From: Pseudomonas benzenivorans
GTDB lineage: Bacteria; Pseudomonadota; Gammaproteobacteria; Pseudomonadales; Pseudomonadaceae
DNA: 64,000 bases
Reading direction: 5' to 3'
Assembly: GCF_033547155.1 (NCBI RefSeq)
Contig: NZ_CP137892.1
Coordinates: 682,001-746,000, forward strand
Shown here: piece after piece, positions 45,906-57,935 of the stretch
Position numbering within the stretch: the first letter of the stretch is position 1
Layout: each line of letters begins with the position of its first letter
Program-made: the position numbers and the translations under genes
Notes under the pieces: generated by a model
What the model was told of the DNA's origin: nothing
Seen by the model: the letters and a program-made list of their open reading frames with translations, nothing else
Databases searched by the model: none

Positions 45906-48827
45906 TTATTCGCTATCGAGGTGCAGGGGGGTGGCCACTCGTCCGTCCGCCTGGGCCTGGCCCAGGCGGACATCCAGCAGGTAGATGCGCGTGTCGGCCA
46001 GACCGCCGCGCTCGACCAGGTAGTCCTTGATGGCGGCGGCGCGGGCCTGGGCCAGTTGGCGTTGCAGCAGCTTGCTCTGGGCCCAGGACTGCAGCACGGC
46101 GTCGCGCAGCCTGGCGGCGCGCTCTGACGCGTTCAGCTCGAGCCATTCGGCAGGGGGCTGCTGTTTCAGGCGGGCCCGGTAGATGCCTTCGAGCAACGCG
46201 GCTTTCTCGTCCTCGGGCACCTGCAGCTGGGCCGGTTCGTCCGGTACGGCTTCGCCGCGGCGCTGGAGGATCTTGTAGTAGGTGTTCTGGTATTCGCGCT
46301 GCAGGCGTTGTTCGGCCAGTGGCGGACCATCGCTGTCCTGGGCGCTCAGGCCCTCGACCTCCAGGCGCAGCGCCGGGCGTTCGTTCAGCGCGCCTGCCAG
46401 GGTATCCAGGGTGGCCTGGGCGTCGGCATCGAGCTGCGCGCTGCCGACGGCGAACGGCACGTTGCTCAGGTCCAGGTCGGCGCCGCCGCCGACCAGGCCG
46501 CCGATGAACTTGAACGGCGCCTGGGCGGCCCGCAGCACCAGGTTGCGCAGGGTCTTCCAGACGATCGGCATCACGCTGAACTCGGGGTTGTTGAGGTCGC
46601 CCTGGACCGGCAGTTGGAGGGCGATCCGGCCATCGGCATCCTTGAGCAGGGCGACGGCCAGGCGTACCGGCAGATCCACCGCGCTGGGGCTGTCGACCTT
46701 CTCGCCCAGTTGCAGCTGCTCGACCACCACGCTGTTCTCGGCCTGCAGCCGGCCCTTGCTGATGCGGTAGTGCAGGTCCAGGTTGAGGCGCCCCTTGCGG
46801 ATGCGGTAGCCGGCGAACTTGCCTGAATAGGGGGTGAGGGTGGTGAGCTCGACCCGCTTGAACTGGGTGGCGATATCCAGGCTGTCCAGCGGGTCGAAGG
46901 GGTTGAGGCTGCCCTCGACGCTCATCGGCGCGTAGCGGTCGACCTTGCCGTTCAGGGTCACGCTGGCCGGCTTGGCGCTACGGCTGTCGAGGGTGCCGAT
47001 ACGGCCGTCCAGCTGCTGAATGGCGGTGGCGAAGTTGGGGGTCAGGCTGAAGTCGGCGAAGTTGGCCGAGCCGTCGGCGATGCTCACCTCGCCGATGCGA
47101 ATGCCCAGCGCCTTGCCGGCGGGCGTCGCTGCGGCGGCTGGGGCTTCTGGCTGAGCGATCAGCAGTTCGTTGAGGTTGGTGCTCAGGTCCTCGTTGATGA
47201 TGAAGCGTGCATAGGGTTGGTGCAGGCGCACTTTGTCGATGTTCAGGCTGTCGCCGTGCCGGTAGTCGAGGCCATCCAGGTCGAGGCGCTGCCAGCGCAC
47301 GAAGTCGCGCTCCTTGATTGTGTCGAGGCTGTGCAGCTGGTTGATCTGAGCCTGGCCGCGAATGCTGAAACTCAGCGGCTGGAGGCCGGCCAGCTCGACC
47401 TGCAGGTCGCTGCCGAGCTGGCCGCTGCGCAGTTCCAGGTGCAGGTAAGGGCTGAGGTAGGCCTGGGCCAGGCGCAGGTCGATATCGCGACTGGCGACTT
47501 TCAGGCTGGCCGTGGTGGGGCTCAGCTGCACCTGGCCCTCGGCCTGCAGTCGGCCCTGCTTGCCCAGTCCGGTATCCAGCTCGAGGACGAAGGGCGAGGT
47601 GCCGCGGCTGTCGAAGTCGCTCAGGTCGAGCGCGAGGGGGCCGAGCTCCAGTTCCACCTGCTGCTGCGGTACGCGGTCGGCCAGGTGGGCCCGGTACTCG
47701 CGCAGCTGCACATCGCGCAGTAGCACCTGCCAGGCGGGTTCCGGGGTGGCCTTGCTCGCGGCCGCTGGCGCATCCTGCTCGGCGGCAGCAGCGGGGCGCG
47801 GCGAGGATGGCGCAGTGGCGGGCTGGCCTGCCAGCAGCTTCTGCCAGTCCAGCTGGCCGTCGGCTTCGCGGGCGGCCCAGGTTTCCAGGTTGCGACTGCG
47901 CAGCTTGCCGACCACGACCTGGCGTTTGCCCAGGTCCACGCGGGTCTCGTCGATGTCCAAGCGTTCCAGGCGCAGCAGCGGCTTGCCGTCCGGGGCGGCC
48001 AGGGCCACGGAGGCTACGCCGACGGCCGCGTTGCTCAGTTGCAATTCGGTGCCCTGGGCCAGGCTCAGGCGATAGTCGGTGTTCAGGTCGAGCTCGCCGC
48101 TTTCCAGGGCCAGGGGCACGGCTTGGCGCACATAGGGCCAGAAGGTGCGCAGGCGGATGCCGGAGACGCGCAACTGGCCACTGGAGGCGAGGGGGGCCAG
48201 GCTGAGCTGGCCTTGCCAGTCGATTCGCGCGCCCTGGGGGCCGCTGGCGACCAGGCGCATGTCGGCGCTGCCGCCTGGCAGGGTGCTGAGATTGCGCAGC
48301 TCCAGGTCGAGCGAGTCGTAGGCGAGCGCCACCGGCTCGCCGGGTCGCAGGTCTTCGAAGCGCAGGCTCGACTCGCTCAGACGCAGTCGCTCGATGCGCA
48401 GCGGGAAGGGGGCGGCGGCCGGCTCTTCGGGGGGCTGCTCCTGAGGGGGCGGCAGCTTGAACAGCTGGCTCAGGTTGAGGGTGCCGTCCCGGGCCAGCCG
48501 CACCTCGCCATGGCCCTTATCCAGCTCGATGGCCGCCAGGTGCAGGACGCCGCGCCACAGGCTGTCCAGTTGCAGGTCGGCGTACAGACGCTCGAAGGCC
48601 AGTTGCTCCTGGCCCGACTCGCCGATGCGCAATCCCCACAGGCTGAGTTCCAGGCTGAAGGGGTTGAGTTGCAGGCGTTCCACCCGGGCGGGTTGGGTGG
48701 CGTACAGCGCCAGCTGCTGGTTGGCGATGCGCAGGGCGATGCCGGGCAGGATGAGGAAGCCCAGCAGGCTGTAGAGGACGCTGGCGATCAACAGGGCGCC
48801 GACGGCGCGTTTCAATCCTTTGTACAT
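45906..48827 (-). CDS. Large DUF748 (AsmA-like) envelope protein
   Basis: 973 aa. One N-terminal membrane anchor (about 8-30: AVGALLIASVLYSLLGFLIL), then a long periplasmic beta-rich region typical of DUF748/AsmA-like proteins (VERLQLNPFSLELSLWGLRI; the later DLSNVPFAVGSAQLDADAQATL with an OmpA-like feel near residue 800). Such proteins resemble lipid-transfer bridges, but a role here is inference. A Pro/Ala-rich linker lies at about residue 345. It is the first large gene of a minus-strand run leading into the DUF2845 triplet and the rhomboid gene. Confidence 0.85.
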   Translation of the reverse strand: MYKGLKRAVGALLIASVLYSLLGFLILPGIALRIANQQLALYATQPARVERLQLNPFSLELSLWGLRIGESGQEQLAFERLYADLQLDSLWRGVLHLAAIELDKGHGEVRLARDGTLNLSQLFKLPPPQEQPPEEPAAAPFPLRIERLRLSESSLRFEDLRPGEPVALAYDSLDLELRNLSTLPGGSADMRLVASGPQGARIDWQGQLSLAPLASSGQLRVSGIRLRTFWPYVRQAVPLALESGELDLNTDYRLSLAQGTELQLSNAAVGVASVALAAPDGKPLLRLERLDIDETRVDLGKRQVVVGKLRSRNLETWAAREADGQLDWQKLLAGQPATAPSSPRPAAAAEQDAPAAASKATPEPAWQVLLRDVQLREYRAHLADRVPQQQVELELGPLALDLSDFDSRGTSPFVLELDTGLGKQGRLQAEGQVQLSPTTASLKVASRDIDLRLAQAYLSPYLHLELRSGQLGSDLQVELAGLQPLSFSIRGQAQINQLHSLDTIKERDFVRWQRLDLDGLDYRHGDSLNIDKVRLHQPYARFIINEDLSTNLNELLIAQPEAPAAAATPAGKALGIRIGEVSIADGSANFADFSLTPNFATAIQQLDGRIGTLDSRSAKPASVTLNGKVDRYAPMSVEGSLNPFDPLDSLDIATQFKRVELTTLTPYSGKFAGYRIRKGRLNLDLHYRISKGRLQAENSVVVEQLQLGEKVDSPSAVDLPVRLAVALLKDADGRIALQLPVQGDLNNPEFSVMPIVWKTLRNLVLRAAQAPFKFIGGLVGGGADLDLSNVPFAVGSAQLDADAQATLDTLAGALNERPALRLEVEGLSAQDSDGPPLAEQRLQREYQNTYYKILQRRGEAVPDEPAQLQVPEDEKAALLEGIYRARLKQQPPAEWLELNASERAARLRDAVLQSWAQSKLLQRQLAQARAAAIKDYLVERGGLADTRIYLLDVRLGQAQADGRVATPLHLDSE

Positions 48828-48926
48828 GAAGCGGCAACTGTTCCGATGCGAAGTGCCTTGGATTATGGCACGGGCCGCGGGTTCAAAATGCCGCGGATGC
48901 CGGCTTTTCGGTCGCTGCGGCCTGAC

Positions 48927-49943
48927 TCAGAACCTCAGGATCAGGGTCTTCAGCGGCGGCTGGCCATCCTGGGAGGGGAAGTCCGCCGCGGGGCTCAGCA
49001 CCTGGCAGTCGCGTACCGGGCGGCCGAGCTTGCTGGCGCAGCGCAGCACCTGCTCGCGCCAGTCGGCCAGGGCGACCTTCGCCAGGTTGTTGCAGCAGAC
49101 CAGCACGCCGTCGTCGGCGGTGGCGAGGATCGCCGGCTTGAGCAGGCTCTGGTAGTCGCGCAGCAGGTCGACGGTGCCGAAGGCGCTCTTGGCCCAGGCC
49201 GGCGGGTCGAGGAAGACCAGGTCGAACTGGCGTGGCGCCAGGCGCGGGTAGTTCGGCAGCTTCTGTCCGCGGCGCTGGGCGATCGGCAGGCCGGCCAGCT
49301 GGCGAATCGCCGGGAAGTAGTCCGACTGGACGAACTGCATGGCCGGTAGCTCGGGGTTGAGCGCGCCGTTCTCGCGGCCGACCGCCAGGTTGCCCTCGGC
49401 GAAATCCAGGTTGACCACCTCGCGGGCGCCGCCGGCTGCTGCGGCGAGGCCGACGCCACAGGTGTAGGCGAACAGGTTGAGCACCGACTGGCCGGCGCAG
49501 TGGGCCTTGACCCAGCCGCGGGCGTTGCGCAGGTCGAGAAACAGCAGCGGGTCCTGTCCGGGGTGGCGACCACGCACCCGATACTTTAGCCCCCATTCGT
49601 GGCCGACCAGGTCCGCCAGGGCGGCCTCCTCGGCGCGGTAGACCGGGTCGCTGCGGTCGATCCGCGAGTTGCCGCCGGAGCGGTCGTTGTACACCAGCAG
49701 CAGGGGCTGCTCGAGCCACTCGCGGCACTGCTCGGCCAGGCTCAGCAACTGCTCGCGCTCGAGGGGCCGGTGGAAGCTTTGCACCAGCAGCTGCGGGCCG
49801 TAGCGGTCCAGGGTCAGGCCGCCGGCGCCTTCCTGGCTGCCGTGGAACAGGCGGTAGCAGTCGCTGCCTTGCCCGTGCAGTTCCTCGAGCAGCGCCTGGC
49901 GGTTGTGGAGGGCGGCGCGCAGCGCCTGATCGAGAGAGGACAT
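48927..49943 (-). CDS. RlmI-like SAM-dependent RNA methyltransferase
   Basis: 338 aa. Rossmann methyltransferase with SVLNLFAYTCGVGLAAAAGG (motif I region), NLDFAEGNL, and the catalytic-type LVFLDPPAWAKSAFG, as in the RlmI/COG1092 family that makes m5C in 23S rRNA. It keeps the small N-terminal EEHEC-like domain (GGLTLDRYGPQLLVQSFH) but lacks the PUA domain of full RlmI (396 aa), so the target may differ. ATG 49943 follows GAGAGAGG. Upstream of DUF748 on the same strand. Confidence 0.8.
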   Translation of the reverse strand: MSSLDQALRAALHNRQALLEELHGQGSDCYRLFHGSQEGAGGLTLDRYGPQLLVQSFHRPLEREQLLSLAEQCREWLEQPLLLVYNDRSGGNSRIDRSDPVYRAEEAALADLVGHEWGLKYRVRGRHPGQDPLLFLDLRNARGWVKAHCAGQSVLNLFAYTCGVGLAAAAGGAREVVNLDFAEGNLAVGRENGALNPELPAMQFVQSDYFPAIRQLAGLPIAQRRGQKLPNYPRLAPRQFDLVFLDPPAWAKSAFGTVDLLRDYQSLLKPAILATADDGVLVCCNNLAKVALADWREQVLRCASKLGRPVRDCQVLSPAADFPSQDGQPPLKTLILRF

Positions 49944-49984
49944 GCGCGGCGACTCGCTAATAGAGGGGCGCGCAGTCTAGCAAG

Positions 49985-50024
49985 AAAAACGCCGGCGCCT
50001 TCTTTGCGCAGTCACGCCGGCGTT
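49985..50024 (-). terminator. Terminator of the thiolase gene
   Basis: AACGCCGGCG (49988-49997) pairs with CGCCGGCGTT (50015-50024), 17-nt loop; on the minus strand the stem is followed by TTTCTTG. It lies 20-60 bp after the thiolase stop. Confidence 0.8.
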
Positions 50025-50044
50025 AAGTCGCGCGGTGGCGGTGC

Positions 50045-51223
50045 TTAGCGTTCGATGGCCAGGGCCACGCCCTGGCCGCCGCCGATGCACAGGGTGGCCA
50101 GGCCCTTCTTGGCGTCGCGCTTGAGCATCTCGTGCAGCAGGGTCACCAGCACCCGGCAGCCGGAGCCGCCGATCGGGTGGCCCAGGGCGATGGCGCCGCC
50201 ATTGACGTTGACCTTCTCGGCCTCCCAGCCCAGTTCCTTGCCGACCGCCAGGGCCTGCACGGCGAAGGCCTCGTTGGCCTCGATCAGGTCCAGCTGCTCC
50301 AGGCTCCAGCCGGCCTTGTCCAGGCAGCGGCGGGTGGCCGAGACCGGGGCGATGCCCATGATCGCCGGATCGACCCCGGCGTTGGCGTAGGCGGCAATCC
50401 GCGCCAGCACCGGCAGGCCGAGGGCCTCGGCCTTGGCTGCGCTCATCAGCAGCACCGCGGCGGCGCCGTCGTTGAGGCTGGAGGCATTGCCGGAGGTGAC
50501 GCTGCCGTCCTTCTTGAATGCCGGCTTGATGCTGGCCAGGGACTCCAGGGTGGTGCCGGCGCGCGGCTGCTCGTCGGTGGCGAAGGCCAGGGGCTCGCCC
50601 TTGCGCTGGGGGATGAGGATCGGGGTGATCTCCTCCACGAAGCGGCCCGACTCGATGGCCGCCGCGGCCTTGCGCTGCGACTCGGCGGCGAAGGCGTCCT
50701 GCTCCTCGCGGGAAATCCCGTATTTCTCGGCCAAATTCTCTGCCGTTATGCCCATATGGTAGTCGTTGAAGGCGTCCCACAGGCCGTCGTGGATCATGCT
50801 GTCGATCAGCTTGCCGTGGCCCATGCGCAGGCCGCTGCGCATGTTGGGCACGACGTGGGGCGCCAGGCTCATGTTCTCCATGCCGCCGGCGATGATCACC
50901 TCGGCGTCGCCGCAGCGAATGGCCTGGGCCCCCAGGTGCAGGGCCTTGAGCCCGGAGCCGCAGACCTTGTTGAGGGTCAGCGCCGGTACCGCGTGGGGCA
51001 GGCCGGCGTGGATCGCCGCCTGCCGCGCGGGGTTCTGCCCGGCGCCTGCGGTGAGTACCTGGCCGAGGATCACCTCGTCGACCTGGGCGCCCTCCAGACC
51101 GCTCTGCTCGAGCAGGCGGCGGATCACCGCGGCGCCCAGCTCGACGGCCGGAATGCCGGACAGCGAGCCCTGGAAGCTGCCGATGGCGGTGCGGGTGGCG
51201 GCGACGATGACGACTTCTTGCAT
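50045..51223 (-). CDS. atoB: Acetyl-CoA C-acetyltransferase (thiolase)
   Basis: 392 aa, biosynthetic/degradative thiolase II. Catalytic Cys88 in [10 protein letters not shown], His in [16 protein letters not shown], and the third-site Cys in [14 protein letters not shown] are all present. It interconverts two acetyl-CoA and acetoacetyl-CoA. The gene symbol is by similarity; phbA- or fadA-like roles are possible. GAGGA precedes ATG 51223. It lies 162 bp after acs on the same strand, so the two may act together on acetyl-CoA. Confidence 0.9.
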   Translation of the reverse strand: MQEVVIVAATRTAIGSFQGSLSGIPAVELGAAVIRRLLEQSGLEGAQVDEVILGQVLTAGAGQNPARQAAIHAGLPHAVPALTLNKVCGSGLKALHLGAQAIRCGDAEVIIAGGMENMSLAPHVVPNMRSGLRMGHGKLIDSMIHDGLWDAFNDYHMGITAENLAEKYGISREEQDAFAAESQRKAAAAIESGRFVEEITPILIPQRKGEPLAFATDEQPRAGTTLESLASIKPAFKKDGSVTSGNASSLNDGAAAVLLMSAAKAEALGLPVLARIAAYANAGVDPAIMGIAPVSATRRCLDKAGWSLEQLDLIEANEAFAVQALAVGKELGWEAEKVNVNGGAIALGHPIGGSGCRVLVTLLHEMLKRDAKKGLATLCIGGGQGVALAIER

Positions 51224-51385
51224 GATCGATCCTCACGAATGGCGGGCGCGGCAGGCCGCGAAGGAGGGCTATGTTGGCACAGAGCCCAGGCCGCCGGCCA
51301 GCGGCCGAACCGCCCGGTCAGGTGCTTGGCGCCTGGCGCAGGGGGCAGCGCCCCGTCGCGGTGGACGGGGCGGCGGTTGCCTCGT

Positions 51386-53323
<1,938 letters not shown>

Positions 53324-53410
53324 GGCGGGTCCTTTTGTCGTTGTGTCCGCGATGCCCGTAAGGGTAGCACCCCAGCGGCGGCCGGTTTCAAGTCCCGGCC
53401 GCGGGCAGGT

Positions 53411-55075
53411 TCAACCGCGGTGGCGGGCGCGGAAGAAGTCGATCAGGCCCTGGGTGGACTGATCCTCGGCGGTGCTCTGTTCGGCGCCGAGCAGGCGCGA
53501 GTAGACGTTCTTGCCCAGTTCCTTGCCCAGTTCCACGCCCCACTGATCGAAGGCGTTGATGCCCCAGATCGCGCTCTGGGCGAACACCTTGTGCTCGTAC
53601 AGGGCGACCAGGGCGCCGAGGCGCCGTGGACTGACCCGTTCCAGCACCAGGGTGTTGCTCGGCCGGTTGCCGGGAATCACCTTGTGCGGCGCCAGGCGCC
53701 GCACCTCGTCCTCGTCCAGGCCCTGGGCGCGCAGTTCCGCCTCGGCCTCCTCCAGGGTCTTGCCGCGCATCAGCGCCTGGCTCTGCGACAGGCAGTTGGC
53801 ATAGAGCCACTGGTGGTGGTCGGCCACCGGGTTGTAGCTGACCACCGGCACGATGAAGTCGGCCGGGATCAACAGGGTGCCCTGGTGCAGCAGCTGGTGA
53901 TAGGCATGCTGGCCGTTGCAGCCGACCCCGCCCCAGATCACCGGGCCGGTGGCGCAGGGCGCCGGAGCGCCGTCCTGCAGCACGCGCTTGCCGTTGGACT
54001 CCATGTCCAGCTGCTGCAGGTGCTTGGTGATGTTCCGCAGGTAGTGGTCGTAGGGCAGGATCGCCTGGGTCTGGGCGCTCCAGAAGTTGCCGTACCAGAT
54101 CCCCAGCAGGGCCAGCAGCACCGGCATGTTCTGCTCGAAGGGGGCTTCCCGGAAGTGCTGGTCCATGCTGTAGGCGCCGGACAGCAGCTCCTTGAAGTTG
54201 GACATGCCGATGGACATGGCGATCGGCAGGCCGATGGCCGACCACAGCGAGTAGCGGCCGCCGACCCAGTCCCACATCGGCAGGATGTTCTCCTCGTGGA
54301 TGCCGAAGGCCACCGCCGCTTCCTGGTTGCTGGTCACGGCGATGAAGTGGCGATACAGCTCGGCCTCGGAGCCGCCCTGGGCCAGGTACCAGCGCCGCGC
54401 GGCCTGGGCGTTCTTCAGGGTCTCCAGGGTGCCGAAGGACTTCGACGAGACGATGAACAGGGTGGTCTCGGCCCGCAGCCTGGCCGCCAGCTCATGGAAG
54501 GAGCTGCCGTCGATATTGGCCAGGTAGTGGCAGCGCACGCCGCGCTGGGCGAAGGGCAGCAGCGCCTCGGAGACCAGCTGCGGGCCGAGGAAGGAGCCGC
54601 CGATGCCGATGTTGACCACGTCGGTGATCGGCTTCTCGCTGTAGCCGCGCCACAGGCCGTCATGCACCTTGCCGACCAGCTCGGTCATCTGGTGCAGCAC
54701 CCGGTGCACCTCGGGCATCACGTCGACACCGTCGACCAGCACGCGGTCGCCTATCGGTCGACGCAGGGCGGTGTGCAGGGCCGGGCGGTTCTCCGAGGCG
54801 TTGACCGCCTCGCCGTCGAACAGGGCGTCGATCGCCCGTTGCAGGCCGCAGTCCCGGGCCAGGCGTACCAGCAGGTCGCGGGTCTCGCCGGTGATCAGGT
54901 TCTTCGAATAGTCGAGAAACAGGCCGCAGCTGCTCAGCGACAGTCGGTCGAAGCGCTCGGGGTCGGAGTTGAACGCCTCGCGCATGCTGAAGTTCTGCAA
55001 GCGGGCCCGATGGTCCTGCAGCGCCTGCCAGGCCGGCAGGGCGGTGACATCGAGCGGGTGCTGGTAGTACGTCAT
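53411..55075 (-). CDS. pgi: Glucose-6-phosphate isomerase
   Basis: 554 aa, family length. Motifs: [33 protein letters not shown], the catalytic Glu region [16 protein letters not shown] and the His region [17 protein letters not shown], then the Lys region [15 protein letters not shown]. The frame is open to 55474 in panD, but ATG 55075 ([16 protein letters not shown]) is the family start, preceded by GGAAG. A terminator for panD lies just upstream. Confidence 0.97.
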   Translation of the reverse strand: MTYYQHPLDVTALPAWQALQDHRARLQNFSMREAFNSDPERFDRLSLSSCGLFLDYSKNLITGETRDLLVRLARDCGLQRAIDALFDGEAVNASENRPALHTALRRPIGDRVLVDGVDVMPEVHRVLHQMTELVGKVHDGLWRGYSEKPITDVVNIGIGGSFLGPQLVSEALLPFAQRGVRCHYLANIDGSSFHELAARLRAETTLFIVSSKSFGTLETLKNAQAARRWYLAQGGSEAELYRHFIAVTSNQEAAVAFGIHEENILPMWDWVGGRYSLWSAIGLPIAMSIGMSNFKELLSGAYSMDQHFREAPFEQNMPVLLALLGIWYGNFWSAQTQAILPYDHYLRNITKHLQQLDMESNGKRVLQDGAPAPCATGPVIWGGVGCNGQHAYHQLLHQGTLLIPADFIVPVVSYNPVADHHQWLYANCLSQSQALMRGKTLEEAEAELRAQGLDEDEVRRLAPHKVIPGNRPSNTLVLERVSPRRLGALVALYEHKVFAQSAIWGINAFDQWGVELGKELGKNVYSRLLGAEQSTAEDQSTQGLIDFFRARHRG

Positions 55076-55104
55076 TGCGGGGCTTCCTTCTGCTGGTGCG
55101 GTCG

Positions 55105-55120
55105 CGGGAGCGCGCTCCCG
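55105..55120. repeat. 16-bp palindrome upstream of pgi
   Basis: CGGGAGCGCGCTCCCG, perfect, in the pgi-panD gap next to the panD terminator. Core related to the dnaK-dnaJ palindrome; a possible REP-type element. Confidence 0.4.
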
Positions 55121-55126
55121 GGACAA

Positions 55127-55160
55127 TAAAAAGCCCGGAGCACTGGCCGTGTCCGGGCTT
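55127..55160 (-). terminator. Terminator of the panBCD operon
   Basis: AAGCCCGGA (55131-55139) pairs with TCCGGGCTT (55152-55160), 12-nt loop; on the minus strand TTTTATT follows. It starts 26 bp after the panD stop. Confidence 0.88.
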
Positions 55161-55185
55161 CGAGTGTAACCGGGCTGGTGCCGGC

Positions 55186-55566
55186 TCAGGCAACCTGCAC
55201 CGGGATCGCGTTGCTGGTGTGGCTCAGTTCGTTGCCCGGCGCCATATACAGCATGCGCGGCTTGAAGCTGGCCAGTTCGGCCTCGCTGTAGTGGGCATAG
55301 GCGCAGATGATCACCCGGTCGCCGACCTTGGCCTTGTGCGCCGCGGCGCCGTTGACCGAGATCATCCGCGAACCGGCTTCGCCGCGAATCGCGTAGGTGG
55401 TGAAGCGCTCGCCGTTGTCGATGTTGTAGATCTGGATCTGCTCGTATTCGTGGATGCCGGCCAGGTCCAGCCATTCGCCGTCGATGGCGCAGGAGCCTTC
55501 GTAGTCGAGCACGGCATGGGTGACTTCGGCGCGGTGCAGTTTGGCCTTGAGCATGATCGCATGCAT
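55186..55566 (-). CDS. panD: Aspartate 1-decarboxylase
   Basis: 126 aa. Makes beta-alanine for pantothenate. It is a pyruvoyl enzyme made by self-cleavage; Gly24-Ser25 ([14 protein letters not shown]) is the cut site that yields the pyruvoyl group, and ENGERF-like [13 protein letters not shown] follows. Full length. Last gene of panB-panC-panD, 46 bp after panC. Confidence 0.96.
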   Translation of the reverse strand: MHAIMLKAKLHRAEVTHAVLDYEGSCAIDGEWLDLAGIHEYEQIQIYNIDNGERFTTYAIRGEAGSRMISVNGAAAHKAKVGDRVIICAYAHYSEAELASFKPRMLYMAPGNELSHTSNAIPVQVA

Positions 55567-55612
55567 GGCGTTCTCCTAAAGCGGGTAAGGGCGGCAGCCG
55601 GTGTCTGCCGGG

Positions 55613-56473
55613 TCAGGGGGTGGCGTCGAGGTCGAGAGTCAGGTTGTCGATCAGCCGGGTGCTGCCGAGGAAGGCCGCAACCAGGATCACCAACTGGCGG
55701 TCCGCGGCGGTGGCCGGGCGCAGGCTGTTCGCCTCGCGAATCTCCAGGTAGTCCGGGCGGAAACCGGCGTCCTGCTGTTGCTGCTGGGCGGCGGCGATCA
55801 ACTGGGCGAAGTCGCGCTCGCCTGCGTGCAGCGCCGTGGCGATCTGTTGCAGGCCGCGGTACAGGGTGGGCGCCACGGTGCGCTGTTCGGGTGTCAGGTA
55901 GCCGTTGCGCGAAGACAGTGCCAGGCCGTCCGCGGCGCGCACCGTCGGCTCGCCGATGATCTGGATCGGCATGTTCAGGTCGCGCACCAGGGTGCGGATC
56001 ACCGCCAGCTGCTGGAAGTCCTTCTGGCCGAACACCGCCAGGTCTGGCTGGACCATGTTGAGCAGCTTGGTCACCACGGTGGCGACCCCCTCGAAGTGCC
56101 CGGGACGGCTGGCGCCGCACAGGCCTTCGGCGACCCCCGGTACGCTGACACGGGTCTGCCCGGCCATGCCGTCCGGGTACATCTCCTCGACGTCCGGGGT
56201 GAACAGCAGGTGGCAGCCGGCGTCGAGCAGTTTGTCTTGGTCGTCGGCGAGGGTGCGCGGGTAGGTGGCGAGGTCTTCGTTGGGGCCGAACTGCAACGGG
56301 TTGACGAAGATGCTCGCCACCACGAAGTCGGCGCGCTGGGCCGCCTTGGTCACCAGGGCGGCATGGCCGGCGTGCAGGTTGCCCATGGTCGGCACGAAGC
56401 CGATCTGCTTGCCCTCGGCGCGGGCCTGGGCTACGGCGGCGCGCAGATCGCGGATGGTCTTGACCGTGTTCAT
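55613..56473 (-). CDS. panC: Pantothenate synthetase
   Basis: 286 aa. Joins pantoate and beta-alanine using ATP. HIGH-type motif [47 protein letters not shown] and the KMSKS-like [13 protein letters not shown]. Its ATG overlaps the panB stop by 4 bp (ATGA), so the two are translationally coupled. Confidence 0.97.
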   Translation of the reverse strand: MNTVKTIRDLRAAVAQARAEGKQIGFVPTMGNLHAGHAALVTKAAQRADFVVASIFVNPLQFGPNEDLATYPRTLADDQDKLLDAGCHLLFTPDVEEMYPDGMAGQTRVSVPGVAEGLCGASRPGHFEGVATVVTKLLNMVQPDLAVFGQKDFQQLAVIRTLVRDLNMPIQIIGEPTVRAADGLALSSRNGYLTPEQRTVAPTLYRGLQQIATALHAGERDFAQLIAAAQQQQQDAGFRPDYLEIREANSLRPATAADRQLVILVAAFLGSTRLIDNLTLDLDATP

Positions 56474-57270
56474 GCGGAGAATCCGTGTTCGGCGGCGGGG
56501 AAGCTGCGCTCCTTGACCGCCCTGACGTAGGCGGCGAGCGCCGCCGGGATGCCGTCCTGGCCGGCCATGAAGTCCTTAACGAACTTGGGCGTACGGCCGC
56601 TCAGGGACAGCCCGAGCATGTCGTGCAGCACCAGTACCTGGCCGTCGGTGGCGCCGCCGGCACCGATGCCGATCACCGGGATGCGCACCGCCTGGCTGAT
56701 CTCCGCAGCCAGTTCGCTGGGCACGCACTCAAGCAGCAGCATGGCCGCGCCGGCCTGTTCCAGGGCCATGGCGTCGGCGCGCATCTGCCGTGCCTGGGCT
56801 TCCTGGCGGCCCTGGACCTTGTAGCCGCCGAGCAGGTTGACCGCCTGAGGGGTCAGGCCCAGGTGGGCGCAGACCGGCACGCCGCGTTCGGCCAGCAGGC
56901 GAATCGGCTCGGCCAGCCAGGCCGCGCCTTCCAATTTGACCATGTGGGCGCCGGCCTGCATCAGGGTGGCGCAGTTGGCCAGGGTCTGCTCGTGGGTGGC
57001 GTAGGCCATGAAGGGCAGGTCGACGAGAATCAGGGCACCCTGGTTGCCGCGTTTGACGGCGGCGACGTGGTAGGCCATGTCGGCGACGCTGACCGGCAGG
57101 GTGCTGTCGTGCCCCTGCAGGACCATGCCGAGGGAGTCGCCGACCAGCAGCACCTCGACCCCGGCCTGGCAGGCGACCTGGGCGAAGGTGGCGTCGTAAC
57201 AGGTCAGCATGGCGATCTTCTCGCCGCTCTGCTTGAGGCTCTGCAGGGTGCTCAGGGTAACGTCAGGCAT
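56470..57270 (-). CDS. panB: 3-methyl-2-oxobutanoate hydroxymethyltransferase
   Basis: 266 aa TIM-barrel enzyme, first step of pantoate synthesis from 2-ketoisovalerate. Motifs: [46 protein letters not shown], and [24 protein letters not shown] at 57285 overlaps the GAGGA ribosome site; ATG 57270 ([10 protein letters not shown]) is used. First gene of panBCD. A possible promoter and three GTTAC repeats lie in the gap to folK. Confidence 0.96.
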   Translation of the reverse strand: MPDVTLSTLQSLKQSGEKIAMLTCYDATFAQVACQAGVEVLLVGDSLGMVLQGHDSTLPVSVADMAYHVAAVKRGNQGALILVDLPFMAYATHEQTLANCATLMQAGAHMVKLEGAAWLAEPIRLLAERGVPVCAHLGLTPQAVNLLGGYKVQGRQEAQARQMRADAMALEQAGAAMLLLECVPSELAAEISQAVRIPVIGIGAGGATDGQVLVLHDMLGLSLSGRTPKFVKDFMAGQDGIPAALAAYVRAVKERSFPAAEHGFSA

Positions 57271-57366
57271 GAAAATCGTCCTCACTCAGGCGTCCAGCCG
57301 GCAGTCGGGCTGCTTCTAAAGGGCCTGCATTGGCCTCGGTTTTCACCGGTGCGGGGCAACGGGACG

Positions 57367-57398
57367 CCTATAGTCCTGATGGGGCGGCTCGAAGTCAA
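57367..57398 (-). promoter_or_regulatory. Possible sigma-70 promoter of panBCD
   Basis: On the minus strand TTGACT (57398-57393) and TATAGG (57372-57367) are separated by about 20 bp; a shifted ACTATA gives an 18-bp spacer. Start would be near 57360, about 90 bp before the panB ATG. Suboptimal, so tentative. Confidence 0.35.
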
Positions 57399-57406
57399 TT
57401 GCGGGT

Positions 57407-57431
57407 GTTACCGACTTGTTACGGGCGTTAC
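57407..57431. repeat. Three GTTAC direct repeats upstream of panB
   Basis: GTTAC occurs at 57407-57411, 57418-57422 and 57427-57431, about one helical turn apart, just upstream of the possible panB -35. Placement suits an activator. The same pentamer occurs in the putative CbrB site at 59963-59986. Biological role unknown. Confidence 0.35.
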
Positions 57432-57452
57432 CGGGCATATTGCGCCGGGACC

Positions 57453-57935
57453 TCAGCCCAGGCGCTCCAGGCCGACGAAGGGGCAGGCGGCGAGCAACTC
57501 GCTCAGGCAGCGGCCATCCGGCAGGCGCAGCTCGGGGGCCAGTTCGGCCAGCGGGTAGAGCACGAAGGGCCGGGCATGCATGTGGTAGTGCGGTACGCAC
57601 AGGCGCGGCTCGTCCAGGGTGCGCTGGCCGAACAGCAGGATGTCCAGGTCCAGGGTGCGCGGCCCCCAGCGTTCGGCCTTGCGCGTGCGCCCCTGGTTCA
57701 GCTCTATGGCCTGCAGGGCGTCGAGCAGGGCCAGGGGGGCGAGCGCGGTGTCCAGCGCGGCCACGGCGTTGACGTAGCGCGGCTGGTCCGCCGGGCCGAG
57801 CGGGTCGCTGGCATAGAAGGACGAGGTGGCCGCGAGCCGCGAGTCGGGCAGCTCGGCCAGGGCGGCGAGAGCGCCGCGCAGTTGCTGCAGCGGTTCGGCC
57901 AGGTTGCTGCCCAGGCCGATGTAGACCCTTTCCAT
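57453..57935 (-). CDS. folK: 2-amino-4-hydroxy-6-hydroxymethyldihydropteridine diphosphokinase
   Basis: 160 aa, HPPK. It transfers diphosphate from ATP to the pterin, giving the FolP substrate. Motifs: YIGLGSNLAEP at the N-terminus, FYASDPLGPADQPRYVN, and the signature RWGPRTLDLDILLFG, with PHYHMHARPFVLYPL after it. ATG 57935 overlaps the pcnB stop by one base (TGATG), so it is coupled to pcnB. folP itself lies 28 kb away in the ftsH run. Confidence 0.96.
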   Translation of the reverse strand: MERVYIGLGSNLAEPLQQLRGALAALAELPDSRLAATSSFYASDPLGPADQPRYVNAVAALDTALAPLALLDALQAIELNQGRTRKAERWGPRTLDLDILLFGQRTLDEPRLCVPHYHMHARPFVLYPLAELAPELRLPDGRCLSELLAACPFVGLERLG

